A stretch of 64,000 nucleotides of DNA from an uncultured Thiohalocapsa sp. (GTDB lineage: Bacteria > Pseudomonadota > Gammaproteobacteria > Chromatiales > Chromatiaceae). The notes beneath the pieces were generated by a model. The model saw nothing but the letters and a program-made list of their open reading frames with translations. It was not told the DNA's origin and searched no databases. Location: positions 17,324-81,323 of the forward strand of contig NZ_CAJXWY010000009.1 in NCBI RefSeq assembly GCF_913062725.1. The letters run 5' to 3'. How positions within the stretch are numbered: position 1 is the stretch's first letter; every line of letters begins with the position of its first letter. The translations under genes and the position numbers were made by a program. Positions 23,227-31,945 of this stretch are shown piece after piece.

Positions 23227-24678
23227 CTAAAGTGTCTTCAGATATTCCAGCAACGCGGTGCGCTCGGGCGGGCTCAGCTCGTCGCCGAAATTGTGCCCCT
23301 GGTTACCGTAGCCGCGCCTGGTGGTGTCGTAGACCCATTTTTGCGCGTCCAGGCTCGCGAACTGCTCCCGACCCCGGTCCAGTGTCCGATAGCGCCAGCC
23401 CAGTGCCGCCGGGTCGTAGTCCGGCTCGGCGCCGTCGTGGCGCCAGTAGGTGGGGCGCTTGCTGCTGTCCAACAGGGCCGCGATGGTGGGGACGGCGCCA
23501 TTGTGCAGGTAGGGCGCCGTGGCCCAGACGCCGTCCAGGGGTGGTGCCACATAGCCGCGGCCGGGCACGGCATCGCCGTGGCGGCCGTAGAAGGAGGTCT
23601 CGAACCAGCGGATATAGTCTTTGGCATCGTCCACGGCGGCCTCGGCCATGGCGGGATCGGTGCCCACCTCGTCCAGGCCCACCAGCTTGTTCGGATAGTG
23701 CTCGCCGGCGCCGTAGCGGCCGTGGCATTCCTTGCACTCGCGGTTGAACACGCGCTCGCCGTCGGCGGCGAGGCCTGGGTCGATGGGCCAGGGGTAGGCG
23801 GGCGCCTCCAGCGTGGCCAGATAGGCGGCGACGTCGGTGAACCAGCGGTCGATCTCGCGGGCCTCGTCGACGCTGTCGGTGCAGGTGGTGGAGGCCAGAA
23901 TCATGGTACCGACGTGATCGCCCCGGCCCTGGCCGTTGTAGAACACGGCGTGCTTCTTCTTCAGGTTCCACCAGGGTGGCACGCTCACGGGCAGCACCTC
24001 CGTGGGCGGCGGGTCCATCAGCGGCTCGTCCGACCAGGCGAGGGTTTTGGGGTCGCGATGGGCCATGAGGGCGAGGGTGATGGCCTGGGCCGGATTGGCG
24101 CCGACGGTGTCGGTCATGGTCCAGGGGGCGATGGCCGCGATCCGGTCCGCCCAGTCCCGCCAGGCGGCGGTCTCGGCTTCGCCTTCGACGTAGGCGCCGG
24201 CGGCCTCTACGGCCATGACGGGATCGCGGGTGAAGTCCAGGAATTCGTTGCCCAGGCCGATCACCAACTCGCCGTTGAGGGGGGCGGCATGGCAGCCGAG
24301 ACAGTTGCTGGTGACCAGCTCGACGCCGCCGTCGGTGGTGTGGGCCGTGAGCTGGTAGGGCAGCTCGGCATTGCGGCCCTCGCGGCCCGGCAGCTCGTAG
24401 GCCGGTGCCGGCGCGCCGGTGCTGGCGACGTAGGCGCTGACGGGCAGCCCGCAAGTGACCACGGCGCGATTCAGCAGCGCTTGTCGCCCCACCTGGGGAT
24501 CGCCGGGGCGCTGCGCGGCGGGCGGGATTGCGCCGGGCTCGGCGATGACCACTGCCGGCGGCGGCTCGCCGCAGCCGGCGAGGGCGAGCGCCAGGACGCC
24601 GGCGGCGAGCCAGGGACGTCCCCGAACAATGCGCACCAGGGCGGCGCCGGGCGGGCGGGGTGTGGACGGTGTGCGCAT
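23227..24678 (-). CDS. Di-haem c-type cytochrome lipoprotein
   Basis: A 483-residue periplasmic lipoprotein. LALAGC (Cys36) is a good lipobox. Two haem sites are visible: NCLGCH at 125-130 and ECKECHG in the second half. Around the second, YVAPPLDGVWATAPYLHNGAVPT is the signature of the MauG/cytochrome-peroxidase-like c-type cytochrome group. ATG 24678 gives a normal signal peptide; an upstream ATG at 24744 would add 22 residues encoded by a tandem repeat. The oxidoreductase substrate is unknown. Confidence 0.82.
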   Translation of the reverse strand: MRTPSTPRPPGAALVRIVRGRPWLAAGVLALALAGCGEPPPAVVIAEPGAIPPAAQRPGDPQVGRQALLNRAVVTCGLPVSAYVASTGAPAPAYELPGREGRNAELPYQLTAHTTDGGVELVTSNCLGCHAAPLNGELVIGLGNEFLDFTRDPVMAVEAAGAYVEGEAETAAWRDWADRIAAIAPWTMTDTVGANPAQAITLALMAHRDPKTLAWSDEPLMDPPPTEVLPVSVPPWWNLKKKHAVFYNGQGRGDHVGTMILASTTCTDSVDEAREIDRWFTDVAAYLATLEAPAYPWPIDPGLAADGERVFNRECKECHGRYGAGEHYPNKLVGLDEVGTDPAMAEAAVDDAKDYIRWFETSFYGRHGDAVPGRGYVAPPLDGVWATAPYLHNGAVPTIAALLDSSKRPTYWRHDGAEPDYDPAALGWRYRTLDRGREQFASLDAQKWVYDTTRRGYGNQGHNFGDELSPPERTALLEYLKTL

Positions 24679-24709
24679 CAGCGCTGACGCAAGCGGACTG
24701 CTCTGGTGT

Positions 24710-24754
24710 GGCATGGGCTGGCGTGGCATGGGCTGGCGTGGCATGGGCTGGGGG
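24710..24754. repeat. 15-base tandem repeat, three copies
   Basis: GGCATGGGCTGGCGT is repeated three times (the last copy diverges at its end) just upstream of the preferred start of the di-haem cytochrome. Read on the minus strand it encodes PMPRQ repeats. Copy number may vary by slippage. Confidence 0.85.
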
Positions 24755-24943
24755 GGTCATGGGCCGGCGGGTCTATGCGCAACACGGCGCCGCCCGCGTC
24801 GGCCGTTATCGCAACATAAATGGGCACCGATTGGCATGCCCGTCGAGACCGGCGTGGTGTCCGTCGTGACAGACGCGGGGCGGCGATGGTTCCGGGGCGT
24901 CTGCATCGCCGCGGCCAGCGCCGGCGCCAGCCCGGGCTGGCGA

Positions 24944-26221
24944 TCAGCCGTCGGCGGCGTAGCCACTGAGGTCCATGCGCCCGCCTCCGCTGACGGGCCG
25001 GCCTGCGCGCGCGCCTTCCACGGTGATGGCGCCGCTCCAGAGCCGCTCGCCGAGCTCAAGCTCCTGCGCCGGGTGCAGCGCGCTGATGTCCAGCGACAAA
25101 TCCAGCCCCGGCGCCACCAACCGCCAGCCGACGGGATAGGTGGCGACGCCGTCGGCGCTGCGCCAGACGGCAGCCGTGGGCGTCAGCGTCAGCGCCCGGC
25201 GCCGCAGCACCCGGGTGGCGCCGTCGGCGGCGATGAGCAGGCAGGTGGGAATGGGTGTGCCGCCGCCGGCACGGCGTCGGAGATGCAGGCATAGCAGCTC
25301 ACTGCCGTCGTCCAGCTGCAGCAGAAAGCGGTTCAGGGCCAGCTGACCGCGGGTGCCGGCGAGGCCGGCACCGGCACCGGCCGCGCCCCAGACATGGTCC
25401 AGCCAGGCGCTGCCGCTGACGGGGATCTCGGCACCCTGGTGTTGGAGCCGGCCGCTCAGCGCAAGCCTGGGCTCGGCGAGCCAGCGCAGGGCGGGCCCGC
25501 CGCCCTGCCCGGCGACGCCGGCGGCGCCGCCGTCGAGCAGCTGCGCGGCGGGTGTGATCACGGGCTTCTGTGCGGTCAGGGTCAGCTCCAGGCGGGTGCC
25601 ATCGGCGACCAAGGCGAGCCGGCCGGGTATGGCCGTTGGCACACCATCGCGCACATCAAGCCGGGCGGCCGCCGGAGCGCCTTCGGACGCGCCGTCGAAT
25701 CCGCTCACAGAGCTGCCCAGCAGCAAGCGCCAATCCTCCAGCCAGACCACGGGCGGGTCCGCGGCGGCGCCGGCGAGCCCGGCGGCCACGCGGCTGGCTC
25801 GCTGCGCGCGCACGGGGGCGCCGTTCTCCGGCACCAGCACGAAGCGCCCGAGCAGCAGCCCGTCGGCGGCCAGCCCAGAGGCACGCCCGCCGTCGCCGCC
25901 GGGTGGGCGCAGCCCCAGACGCACCAGCGTGAGGTGCAGACCGTAGCGGCGGCCATCGTCGGCGCGTAACTGGCCGCTCAGGTCCCAGAGCTCGGTCCGA
26001 AAGGCGGGGTGCGGCCCCAGATCCTGCGGCAGCTCAGGGCGCCAGTCGGCGCCCGCCTCCGGCACCGCGAAGCCGTCAGTCGCCGGCAGGGCCGCGGCGA
26101 GCGCCGCCGGGTCCAGCAGTTGGGGACTGGCCACATCGGCTGTCGGCCAGAGCTTCCAGGCACTGAGGGCGATCAGTGCCACCGCCAGCCAGGGCAGCGC
26201 CCGTGTGAGCATGGGGCGCAT
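24944..26221 (-). CDS. Lipocalin-like (AttH / carotenoid hydratase-type) protein
   Basis: A 425-residue protein with one N-terminal hydrophobic segment (LTRALPWLAVALIALSAWKLW), then two lipocalin-like barrels. LWDLSGQLRADDGRRYGLHLTLVR and SAWLDHVWG are the conserved AttH/CrtC-type motifs. Longer starts would run into the M48 gene upstream, so ATG 26221 is used. AttH genes usually sit with an ABC transporter of the LolCDE/MacB type, but none is here. Probably periplasmic and inner-membrane anchored; the lipid or terpenoid ligand is unknown. Confidence 0.8.
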   Translation of the reverse strand: MRPMLTRALPWLAVALIALSAWKLWPTADVASPQLLDPAALAAALPATDGFAVPEAGADWRPELPQDLGPHPAFRTELWDLSGQLRADDGRRYGLHLTLVRLGLRPPGGDGGRASGLAADGLLLGRFVLVPENGAPVRAQRASRVAAGLAGAAADPPVVWLEDWRLLLGSSVSGFDGASEGAPAAARLDVRDGVPTAIPGRLALVADGTRLELTLTAQKPVITPAAQLLDGGAAGVAGQGGGPALRWLAEPRLALSGRLQHQGAEIPVSGSAWLDHVWGAAGAGAGLAGTRGQLALNRFLLQLDDGSELLCLHLRRRAGGGTPIPTCLLIAADGATRVLRRRALTLTPTAAVWRSADGVATYPVGWRLVAPGLDLSLDISALHPAQELELGERLWSGAITVEGARAGRPVSGGGRMDLSGYAADG

Positions 26222-26258
26222 CAGTGCCACCGCCTGGGTCGGGTGCAGCGCGCATCCA

Positions 26259-27140
26259 TCAGGCGTTGCTGGCCCTGGCGTATTCCGCCTGGGCCCGCGG
26301 CAGCAGGGCGCGCAGCTCGGCGATGCGCCGGTCATCCAGCGGATGGGTGCTCAGGAACTCCGGCGGTTTGCCGCCGCCCTGCTTGCGGTTGTAGGCCTGG
26401 AAGCGCTCCCAGAAGGCGATGGCCTCGCGCGGGTCATAGCCGGCGCGGGCCATGTAGACCAGTCCCAGCTCGTCCGCCTCCAGCTCGTGCACCCGGGAGT
26501 AAGGCAGCAGCACGCCCACCTGGGCGCCAATCCCGTAGGCCTGCATGACGCCCTGGCGGGCACCGGGGGCGTTCTGCGCCAGTGCCACATCGGCGATGAC
26601 ACCCAGCGCCTGCAGCCCCAGGGTCTGGGAAGCCCGCTCGGCGCCGTGACGGGCCACCACATGCCCCACCTCGTGGGCGAGCACCGTGGCCAGGCCGGCT
26701 TCGGTCTTGGTGATCTCGAGGATGCCGCTGTTGACGCCCACCTTGCCGCCCGGCAGTGCGAAGGCGTTGGGCGTGTCGTCCTCGAACAGGACGAACTCCC
26801 AATCGGCATACTCCACCGGCGCCACCTTGGCGATACGCCGACCGACCCGCCGTATCATGTCGGCGTTCTTGCCACTTTTGATGGACGGCTTCTCCCGCTT
26901 GAGCTGCGTGAAGGCCTTGAGCCCCATCTCGGCCTCCTGTGCCGGACTCATGAGGATGAGCTGGCTGCGGCCGGTCTCGGGGGCCGTGGCACAGCCTACG
27001 GCCACGACGGTTGCCAGCAGCGCCGCCGAGAAGCACCAGAGCAGTGTCCGGGGCCGGGTCTTGCGCTGGGTCTTGCGCTGGGTTGGGGGCAGGGTTGGGG
27101 GCTGGGCTTGGAGCCGGAACTGTCGCTGGCAGGGGCGCAT
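26259..27140 (-). CDS. M48 family metalloprotease lipoprotein
   Basis: A 293-residue envelope zinc protease of the BepA/LoiP type. HEVGH at 156-160 supplies two zinc ligands and the catalytic Glu, and ELEADELGL supplies the third ligand. VAVGC (Cys50) is a lipobox. A strong GGAGG 10 bases before ATG 27140 supports this start, so the N-region before the signal peptide is unusually long (about 32 residues) and contains a TQRK duplication from a 12-base tandem repeat. Likely role: quality control of outer-membrane proteins. Confidence 0.92.
   Translation of the reverse strand: MRPCQRQFRLQAQPPTLPPTQRKTQRKTRPRTLLWCFSAALLATVVAVGCATAPETGRSQLILMSPAQEAEMGLKAFTQLKREKPSIKSGKNADMIRRVGRRIAKVAPVEYADWEFVLFEDDTPNAFALPGGKVGVNSGILEITKTEAGLATVLAHEVGHVVARHGAERASQTLGLQALGVIADVALAQNAPGARQGVMQAYGIGAQVGVLLPYSRVHELEADELGLVYMARAGYDPREAIAFWERFQAYNRKQGGGKPPEFLSTHPLDDRRIAELRALLPRAQAEYARASNA
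27056..27079. repeat. 12-base tandem duplication in M48 N-terminus
   Basis: GGGTCTTGCGCT occurs twice in a row, giving the TQRKTQRK sequence in the protease N-region; G-rich imperfect repeats continue to about 27110. Confidence 0.8.
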
Positions 27141-27158
27141 GGATCTTGTCCTCCGTGG

Positions 27159-28565
27159 TTAGCAGACCGCCGCGCGCATCTCGGCGAGTATGTCCGGCGG
27201 CACCGGTGCCAGGCGACCGTCGGTGTCCAGCGCCAGGCGCCCCGTGGGCACTTGGCCCAGCACCTGCGGGCCATCGCCGGTGAGGCGGCAGATATCACCA
27301 TTGCCGATGACGGCGACGCGGGGCACATGGCAGCCGCGGGCGATGTCCGCATTGGTGCGCAGGTGCCGGGGCGTACCGTGGGTGGGCACCACCGCCGGCG
27401 GCTGCACCCAATCATACAGCCGCTTCAGGTCCTCCGCCGCCGGGTGGCCGGAGACATGGACATGGGCATCGGCATCGGTGACCAGCGCGCAGCCCAGCGC
27501 CCGCAACCGGGCTTGTACCTGCTGCACCGGGCGCTCGTTGCCCGGGATAAGCTTGGAGGAGAAAACGATGGTGTCGCCCGGGTCCAGCAGGATATCCCGA
27601 TGGCTGTCCGCGGCCATGCGTGCCAGGGCCGAGCGCGGCTCGCCCTGGCTGCCGGTACAGGCCGCCAGCACCTCCTCCCGCGGCAGATAGCCCAGATGGC
27701 GGGCGTCCACCAGCTCGGGCAGGTCCGCCGGCCAATGGCCGGTGGCGCGGGCCACGGCCACCATCCGCTCCATGGCCTGACCGATGACACCGAAGCGCCG
27801 ACCGGTGGCGTCGGCGACCCGCGCCAGGGTCACCAGTCGCGCGACATTGCTGGCGAAGGACGTCACCACCACGCGACCGACGGCGGCGTCGACGATGTCT
27901 GTCAGCGGCGCGAGCAGCCCGGCCTCGGAGCCCGTGCTGCCGGGCACCACGGCGTTGGTGGAATCGCACACCATGGCCAGCACCGGCTCGCGGCGCAGCC
28001 GGCGCAGGCGCTTGACGTCGTAGCACGCGCCGATGACGGGTCCGTCGTCCAGCTTCCAGTCACCGGTGTGGAACACCGCCCCGGCCGGGGTGCTGATGAG
28101 CACCGCATTGGGCTCGGGGATGCTGTGGGTCATGCCGATGTACTCGACATGGAAGGGGCCCGCTTCGAAGCGCGCCCCCAACGGCAGCGCGTGCACCGGC
28201 ACGTCGTCGAGGCCGGCGCGGGCGAGCTTGTGGCGGGCGATGGCGGCGGTGAATGGCGTGGCGTAGACCGGGCATTTGAGCCGCTTCCACAGATGGGCGA
28301 TGGCGCCGACGTGGTCCTCGTGGGCGTGGGTGAGCACGATGCCGGCGAGGCGCTGGCGGCGACTGGCGATGAAGGCCGGATCCGCCATGAGGACGTCGTA
28401 GTCCGGGAAGGCGTCGCCGCCGAAGGTGATGCCGATGTCGACGATGAGCCAATGGCCGTCGTGGCCATAGAGGTTCAGGTTCATGCCGATCTCCCCCGTG
28501 CCGCCGAGGGGCAGGAAGAGCACTTCGTCGGCGCGGGGGTCGGTGTCGGCGGCGAAGGCGGTCAT
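27159..28565 (-). CDS. Ribonuclease J-type metallo-beta-lactamase RNase
   Basis: A 468-residue RNase J family enzyme, an RNA endonuclease and 5'-to-3' exonuclease. The metal site HAHEDH is at 80-85, followed by EYIGMTHSIPEPNAV, FHTGDWKLD, CDSTNA and CTGSQGEP, all RNase J signatures; HVSGHPAAEDL is the beta-CASP end. It is shorter than Firmicute RNase J (about 550) and lacks most of the C-terminal domain. The start is the Met just before the conserved core; an upstream in-frame ATG at 28631 adds 22 unconserved residues. RNase J is uncommon in gammaproteobacteria. Confidence 0.9.
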   Translation of the reverse strand: MTAFAADTDPRADEVLFLPLGGTGEIGMNLNLYGHDGHWLIVDIGITFGGDAFPDYDVLMADPAFIASRRQRLAGIVLTHAHEDHVGAIAHLWKRLKCPVYATPFTAAIARHKLARAGLDDVPVHALPLGARFEAGPFHVEYIGMTHSIPEPNAVLISTPAGAVFHTGDWKLDDGPVIGACYDVKRLRRLRREPVLAMVCDSTNAVVPGSTGSEAGLLAPLTDIVDAAVGRVVVTSFASNVARLVTLARVADATGRRFGVIGQAMERMVAVARATGHWPADLPELVDARHLGYLPREEVLAACTGSQGEPRSALARMAADSHRDILLDPGDTIVFSSKLIPGNERPVQQVQARLRALGCALVTDADAHVHVSGHPAAEDLKRLYDWVQPPAVVPTHGTPRHLRTNADIARGCHVPRVAVIGNGDICRLTGDGPQVLGQVPTGRLALDTDGRLAPVPPDILAEMRAAVC

Positions 28566-28802
28566 GCGCGCGTGTGGGTGGGTTGGTCTGGTTGCGGTGA
28601 TCGTGTCGTGTGGGACAACGGGACAGTCCAAGCATTCCAGCGCCGCACCGGCGTCGGCACTTCCGTTGTTCTCCGTCAGCCGCCCATGTCATGACACCGT
28701 AGTAGACTCAACAAGTAAGGGGTGATGCGGCCGGTGCCGATGGCGGCTGCCGGCAGCTCCGCCGACGCCCCGCGGATCAGAACAGCTCCTGAGGAGGCGC
28801 CC

Positions 28803-29189
28803 GTGCGCATGCACATCCGGCACGAAACACTTTGCAGCCTGATCGCCCTGGCCAGGGAGTTCCAGGCCAAGGAGGCCGTCTGCATCCCGCAGGAAGGCGA
28901 GAGCTCATCCGAGGACTGGGCGCTGCAGATGCTCGCCGACCACGGTGGCGATTACAACGTCGGCGAATTCCGCAGTATCGTCCACGACCTCTCGGAGCGC
29001 CAGCGCGCCGAGTTGGTGGCCCTGATGTGGGTGGGGCGTGGTGACTACAGCGCCGACGAGTGGGAGCAGGCCGTGGACGACGCCATCGGCGACTACAGCA
29101 TCCGCGCCGACGAGTATGTGCTCGCGCACCCGATGGTGTCGGATTATCTCGAAGAGGGGATGATCGCCCTCGACATCGCCTGCGACTGA
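28803..29189 (+). CDS. DUF3775 family protein
   Basis: A 128-residue acidic cytosolic protein matching DUF3775, with LSERQRAELVALMWVGRGDY and the closing HPMVSDYLEEGMIAL typical of the family. Function unknown. A consensus AGGAGG at 28792-28797 is 5 bases before GTG 28803 and 11 before ATG 28809, so the GTG is chosen. It is divergent from RNase J. Confidence 0.85.
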   Translation: MRMHIRHETLCSLIALAREFQAKEAVCIPQEGESSSEDWALQMLADHGGDYNVGEFRSIVHDLSERQRAELVALMWVGRGDYSADEWEQAVDDAIGDYSIRADEYVLAHPMVSDYLEEGMIALDIACD

Positions 29190-29291
29190 CCCGGGCGTGG
29201 GGGTGTCCGGCCCGGCGGCCTGTTGAGGCTCACGCCAACCCGACGCATAGCCACCCACAAGCGCGCAGGGGCCATACTGCCAGCGCGCGCC

Positions 29292-31049
29292 TTAATCACA
29301 TGACGCCTGTGCGCCGGTGGTGTCCGACGGCGCCCCGAAACGCCGTGCGCCGGGATACGGAAACACATCCACCATGGCGCCCGTACGGATGGCGCCCTGG
29401 CACTCACGCCACCAGGCCGGCTCGAAGATCTCGGCATGGCAGGCGTGAAAGGCCTTGCGGAAGCGGGGCTCGGTGAGGAGAAAGGTGGCGAACTCCTCGG
29501 GGAAGACGTCAGCGGGGCCCGCCGTGTACCACGGCTCCTCCGCCAGCTCCATCTCCGGGAACGGCGCCTCGGGGATATCGCGGAAGTTGCACTCGGTCAG
29601 ATAGCAGAGCTCGTCGTAGTCGTAGAACACCACCCGGCCCTGGCGGGTGACGCCGAAGTTCTTGAACAGAAAGTCGCCCGGAAAGATGTTGGCCGCCGCA
29701 AGCTGCTTGATGGCATCGCCATATTCCCGTGCGGCATGGGTGATGTCCTCGTCGTCGGCGCTGGCCAGAAAGAGGTTCAGCGGCGACATGCGCCGCTCGA
29801 TGTAGAGGTGCTTCACGATCACCCGATCGCCCTCCACCGTCATGCTGCCGGCGCACTCCTGGCGCAGCAGGGCAATGAGCTCGTCGGAAAAGCGCGCCCG
29901 CGGGAAGGCGACATGGGAATACTCCCAGGAGTCCGCCATGCGTCCGACGCGGTCGTGCAGCTTCACCAGCCGGTATTTGTCCATCACCTGCTCGGGAGTC
30001 ATCTCCTTCGGCGGCGGGAAGCGGTCCTTGATGACCTTGAACACGAACGGGAACGACGGCAGCGTGAACACGCACATCACCATGCCGCGGATGCCGGGGG
30101 CGACGACGAACTGATCCGACGAATAGCGCAGATGCTTGAGGAAATCCCGATAGAACTCGGCCTTACCGAACTTCTGCAGGCCGATGGCCGTGTAGAGTTC
30201 CGCCTTGGACTTGTGCGGCATAAGCGGGCGCAGGAACTCCACCACCGCCGCCGGCACCTCGGTGTCCACCAGGAAATAGGCGCGTGAAAAGCTGAACACA
30301 TTGGCCAGCTCATCGGCGCCGGCCAGCAGTGCGTCCACGTAGAGCCCGCCTTGCTCATCGTTCAGAATCGGTACCGCGAAGGGGATTTGCTGGGCGCCGT
30401 TGATGGCCTTGCCGATGATGTATGCCGCCTTGTTGCGAAAGAACGGCGTCGAGAGCACCGCCAATTGGAAGTTCTGGTGCCGGGCGCGGTTGGCTGGGAA
30501 GCGCTCGCGGATGGCGTTCATGAGATTGCGCACGTCGCGGCGGCGATCCCGAAACGGTAGCGCGAAGTCCATGTCGCGCAGGACATCGGCGATGACGGCG
30601 GCGAACCCGTGGCGATCTGGATAGTAGGGCCGGAAGATGGGCACCTCCGCCTCCAGGTGCTCGGTGGAGAGCATAGGCCAGACGAAGATGTAAGCGTTGT
30701 TGTAGTAGCGGCGGTCGAACAGCCGACAGAACACGGAGTTGTAGAAGGTCTCGGCCAGTTCCGGCTGGCGGTGCTGGGGCAGCAGCCGCGAATACTCCAC
30801 CTTGACCCGTCGCCAGAGGTTGTCGTCGGCGGTGCGCAAATGGAATTCCCGGCGCAGCACGGCGACGGTTTCGCCGACCCGGCAGTCGTAGAAGTCGATG
30901 CGCTCGCGCGCGCAGCCCTGCGCCGCCGCCCAGTCCGCCTGCTCGAAATGCAGCCGCGCGTCGGCGGTGATGGCGCGGAACAGCCGGTAGTGGCGCTCGA
31001 AGCCATCGAGGATGGCCTCGGCGATCTGCTTGGCTTCGAGCCAGGCCAT
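29292..31049 (-). CDS. aceK: Isocitrate dehydrogenase kinase/phosphatase
   Basis: A 585-residue bifunctional enzyme that phosphorylates isocitrate dehydrogenase to divert isocitrate into the glyoxylate shunt and reverses the modification. The nucleotide-binding signature VAPGIRGMVM and the following FPFVFKVIKDRF are conserved, as are FPGDFLFKNFGVTR and YDYDELCYLTECNFR in the C-terminal kinase-like lobe. Length equals the family norm. It is the last gene of an aceA-rraA-aceK set on this strand; 247 bases separate it from rraA. Confidence 0.96.
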   Translation of the reverse strand: MAWLEAKQIAEAILDGFERHYRLFRAITADARLHFEQADWAAAQGCARERIDFYDCRVGETVAVLRREFHLRTADDNLWRRVKVEYSRLLPQHRQPELAETFYNSVFCRLFDRRYYNNAYIFVWPMLSTEHLEAEVPIFRPYYPDRHGFAAVIADVLRDMDFALPFRDRRRDVRNLMNAIRERFPANRARHQNFQLAVLSTPFFRNKAAYIIGKAINGAQQIPFAVPILNDEQGGLYVDALLAGADELANVFSFSRAYFLVDTEVPAAVVEFLRPLMPHKSKAELYTAIGLQKFGKAEFYRDFLKHLRYSSDQFVVAPGIRGMVMCVFTLPSFPFVFKVIKDRFPPPKEMTPEQVMDKYRLVKLHDRVGRMADSWEYSHVAFPRARFSDELIALLRQECAGSMTVEGDRVIVKHLYIERRMSPLNLFLASADDEDITHAAREYGDAIKQLAAANIFPGDFLFKNFGVTRQGRVVFYDYDELCYLTECNFRDIPEAPFPEMELAEEPWYTAGPADVFPEEFATFLLTEPRFRKAFHACHAEIFEPAWWRECQGAIRTGAMVDVFPYPGARRFGAPSDTTGAQASCD

Positions 31050-31296
31050 TTATCGGCGCGCCACCCGGCGGGATGGGTCGGTGCCGGCGACGCCATCGCG
31101 CGCGGTGCCGTGGGCATGGCTGTCGCTGGTGTGCGGCGCGGATGCGTCGGGCGGGGCGTGCGCCGGGAGGCGCCCACCGAGCAGGGCCGACGTGAGGGCG
31201 CCACCGTTTGGCATGCACAGGCGGTGCAGCAGATGGTGGTTGGCGGTCGGGGCTGGCATCCGATCAATCCTCGATGACTCACCCGTGAAGGCGGCT

Positions 31297-31779
31297 TCAG
31301 ATCAGCCGCTGCGGGGCGATCAGCACGCCGTCGGCGTCAGCGTACACCCAATCACCGGGCGTTACCGACACGCCTGCGATCTCCACCGGCAGATCCCGCT
31401 GGCCCTCGCCCCGGCGCGTGCTCTTGCGCGGGGTGCTGGCCAGCGCCTTGACGCCGAGGTCCATGCGGGCGAGCGCGGCGGTGTCGCGGACACAACCGCT
31501 GAGGACGACCCCGGCCCAGCCGTGCTCGACGGCGCTGGCAGCGATGAGATCGCCGAGCATGGCGCAGCGCAGCGAACCGCCACAGTCCGCCACCAGCACC
31601 CGACCGGCGCCGGGCTGCGCGAGCGCCTCCTTGATGCGGGTATTGTCCTCGAAGCACTTGACGGTGACGGCTTCGCCGGCGAAGGCGATACGCCCGCCGA
31701 AGTCGCGCAGGTGCGGCTGGCAGACACGCAGCGCATCGCCGTGGCGGTCGTAGAGATCGGCGGTGGATAGATCGGGCAT
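31297..31779 (-). CDS. rraA: Ribonuclease E activity regulator RraA-like protein
   Basis: A 160-residue protein of the RraA family. DLSTADLYDRHGDALRVC opens it, and the GRVLVADCGGSLRCAMLGDL core and SGCVRDTAALARM are family signatures. In E. coli RraA binds and restrains RNase E; many homologues are oxaloacetate decarboxylases or 4-hydroxy-4-methyl-2-oxoglutarate aldolases, and the DCGG...RCAMLGD part is shared by all. The ATG just before PDLS gives the normal 160-residue length. It lies between aceA and aceK. Confidence 0.9.
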   Translation of the reverse strand: MPDLSTADLYDRHGDALRVCQPHLRDFGGRIAFAGEAVTVKCFEDNTRIKEALAQPGAGRVLVADCGGSLRCAMLGDLIAASAVEHGWAGVVLSGCVRDTAALARMDLGVKALASTPRKSTRRGEGQRDLPVEIAGVSVTPGDWVYADADGVLIAPQRLI

Positions 31780-31945
31780 CCGGATGTCTCGATGTGGCGC
31801 CGGACCCCGGCGCGGCGAGTGACCCGCAGAGGGGAGGCGTGACTGCTGGCTGTTGCCCGGCGCCTGCGGTGCGGCGCCGACCGCATGAATGCTGCGGTGC
31901 ACCGGGGGCGGTGCGCGGGGGCGCCGCACGCAACCCCCGCTGCGC

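Noticed and set aside
26205..28694. An 829-codon plus-strand frame
   Set aside because: Opposite the M48 and RNase J genes, with no recognisable motif.
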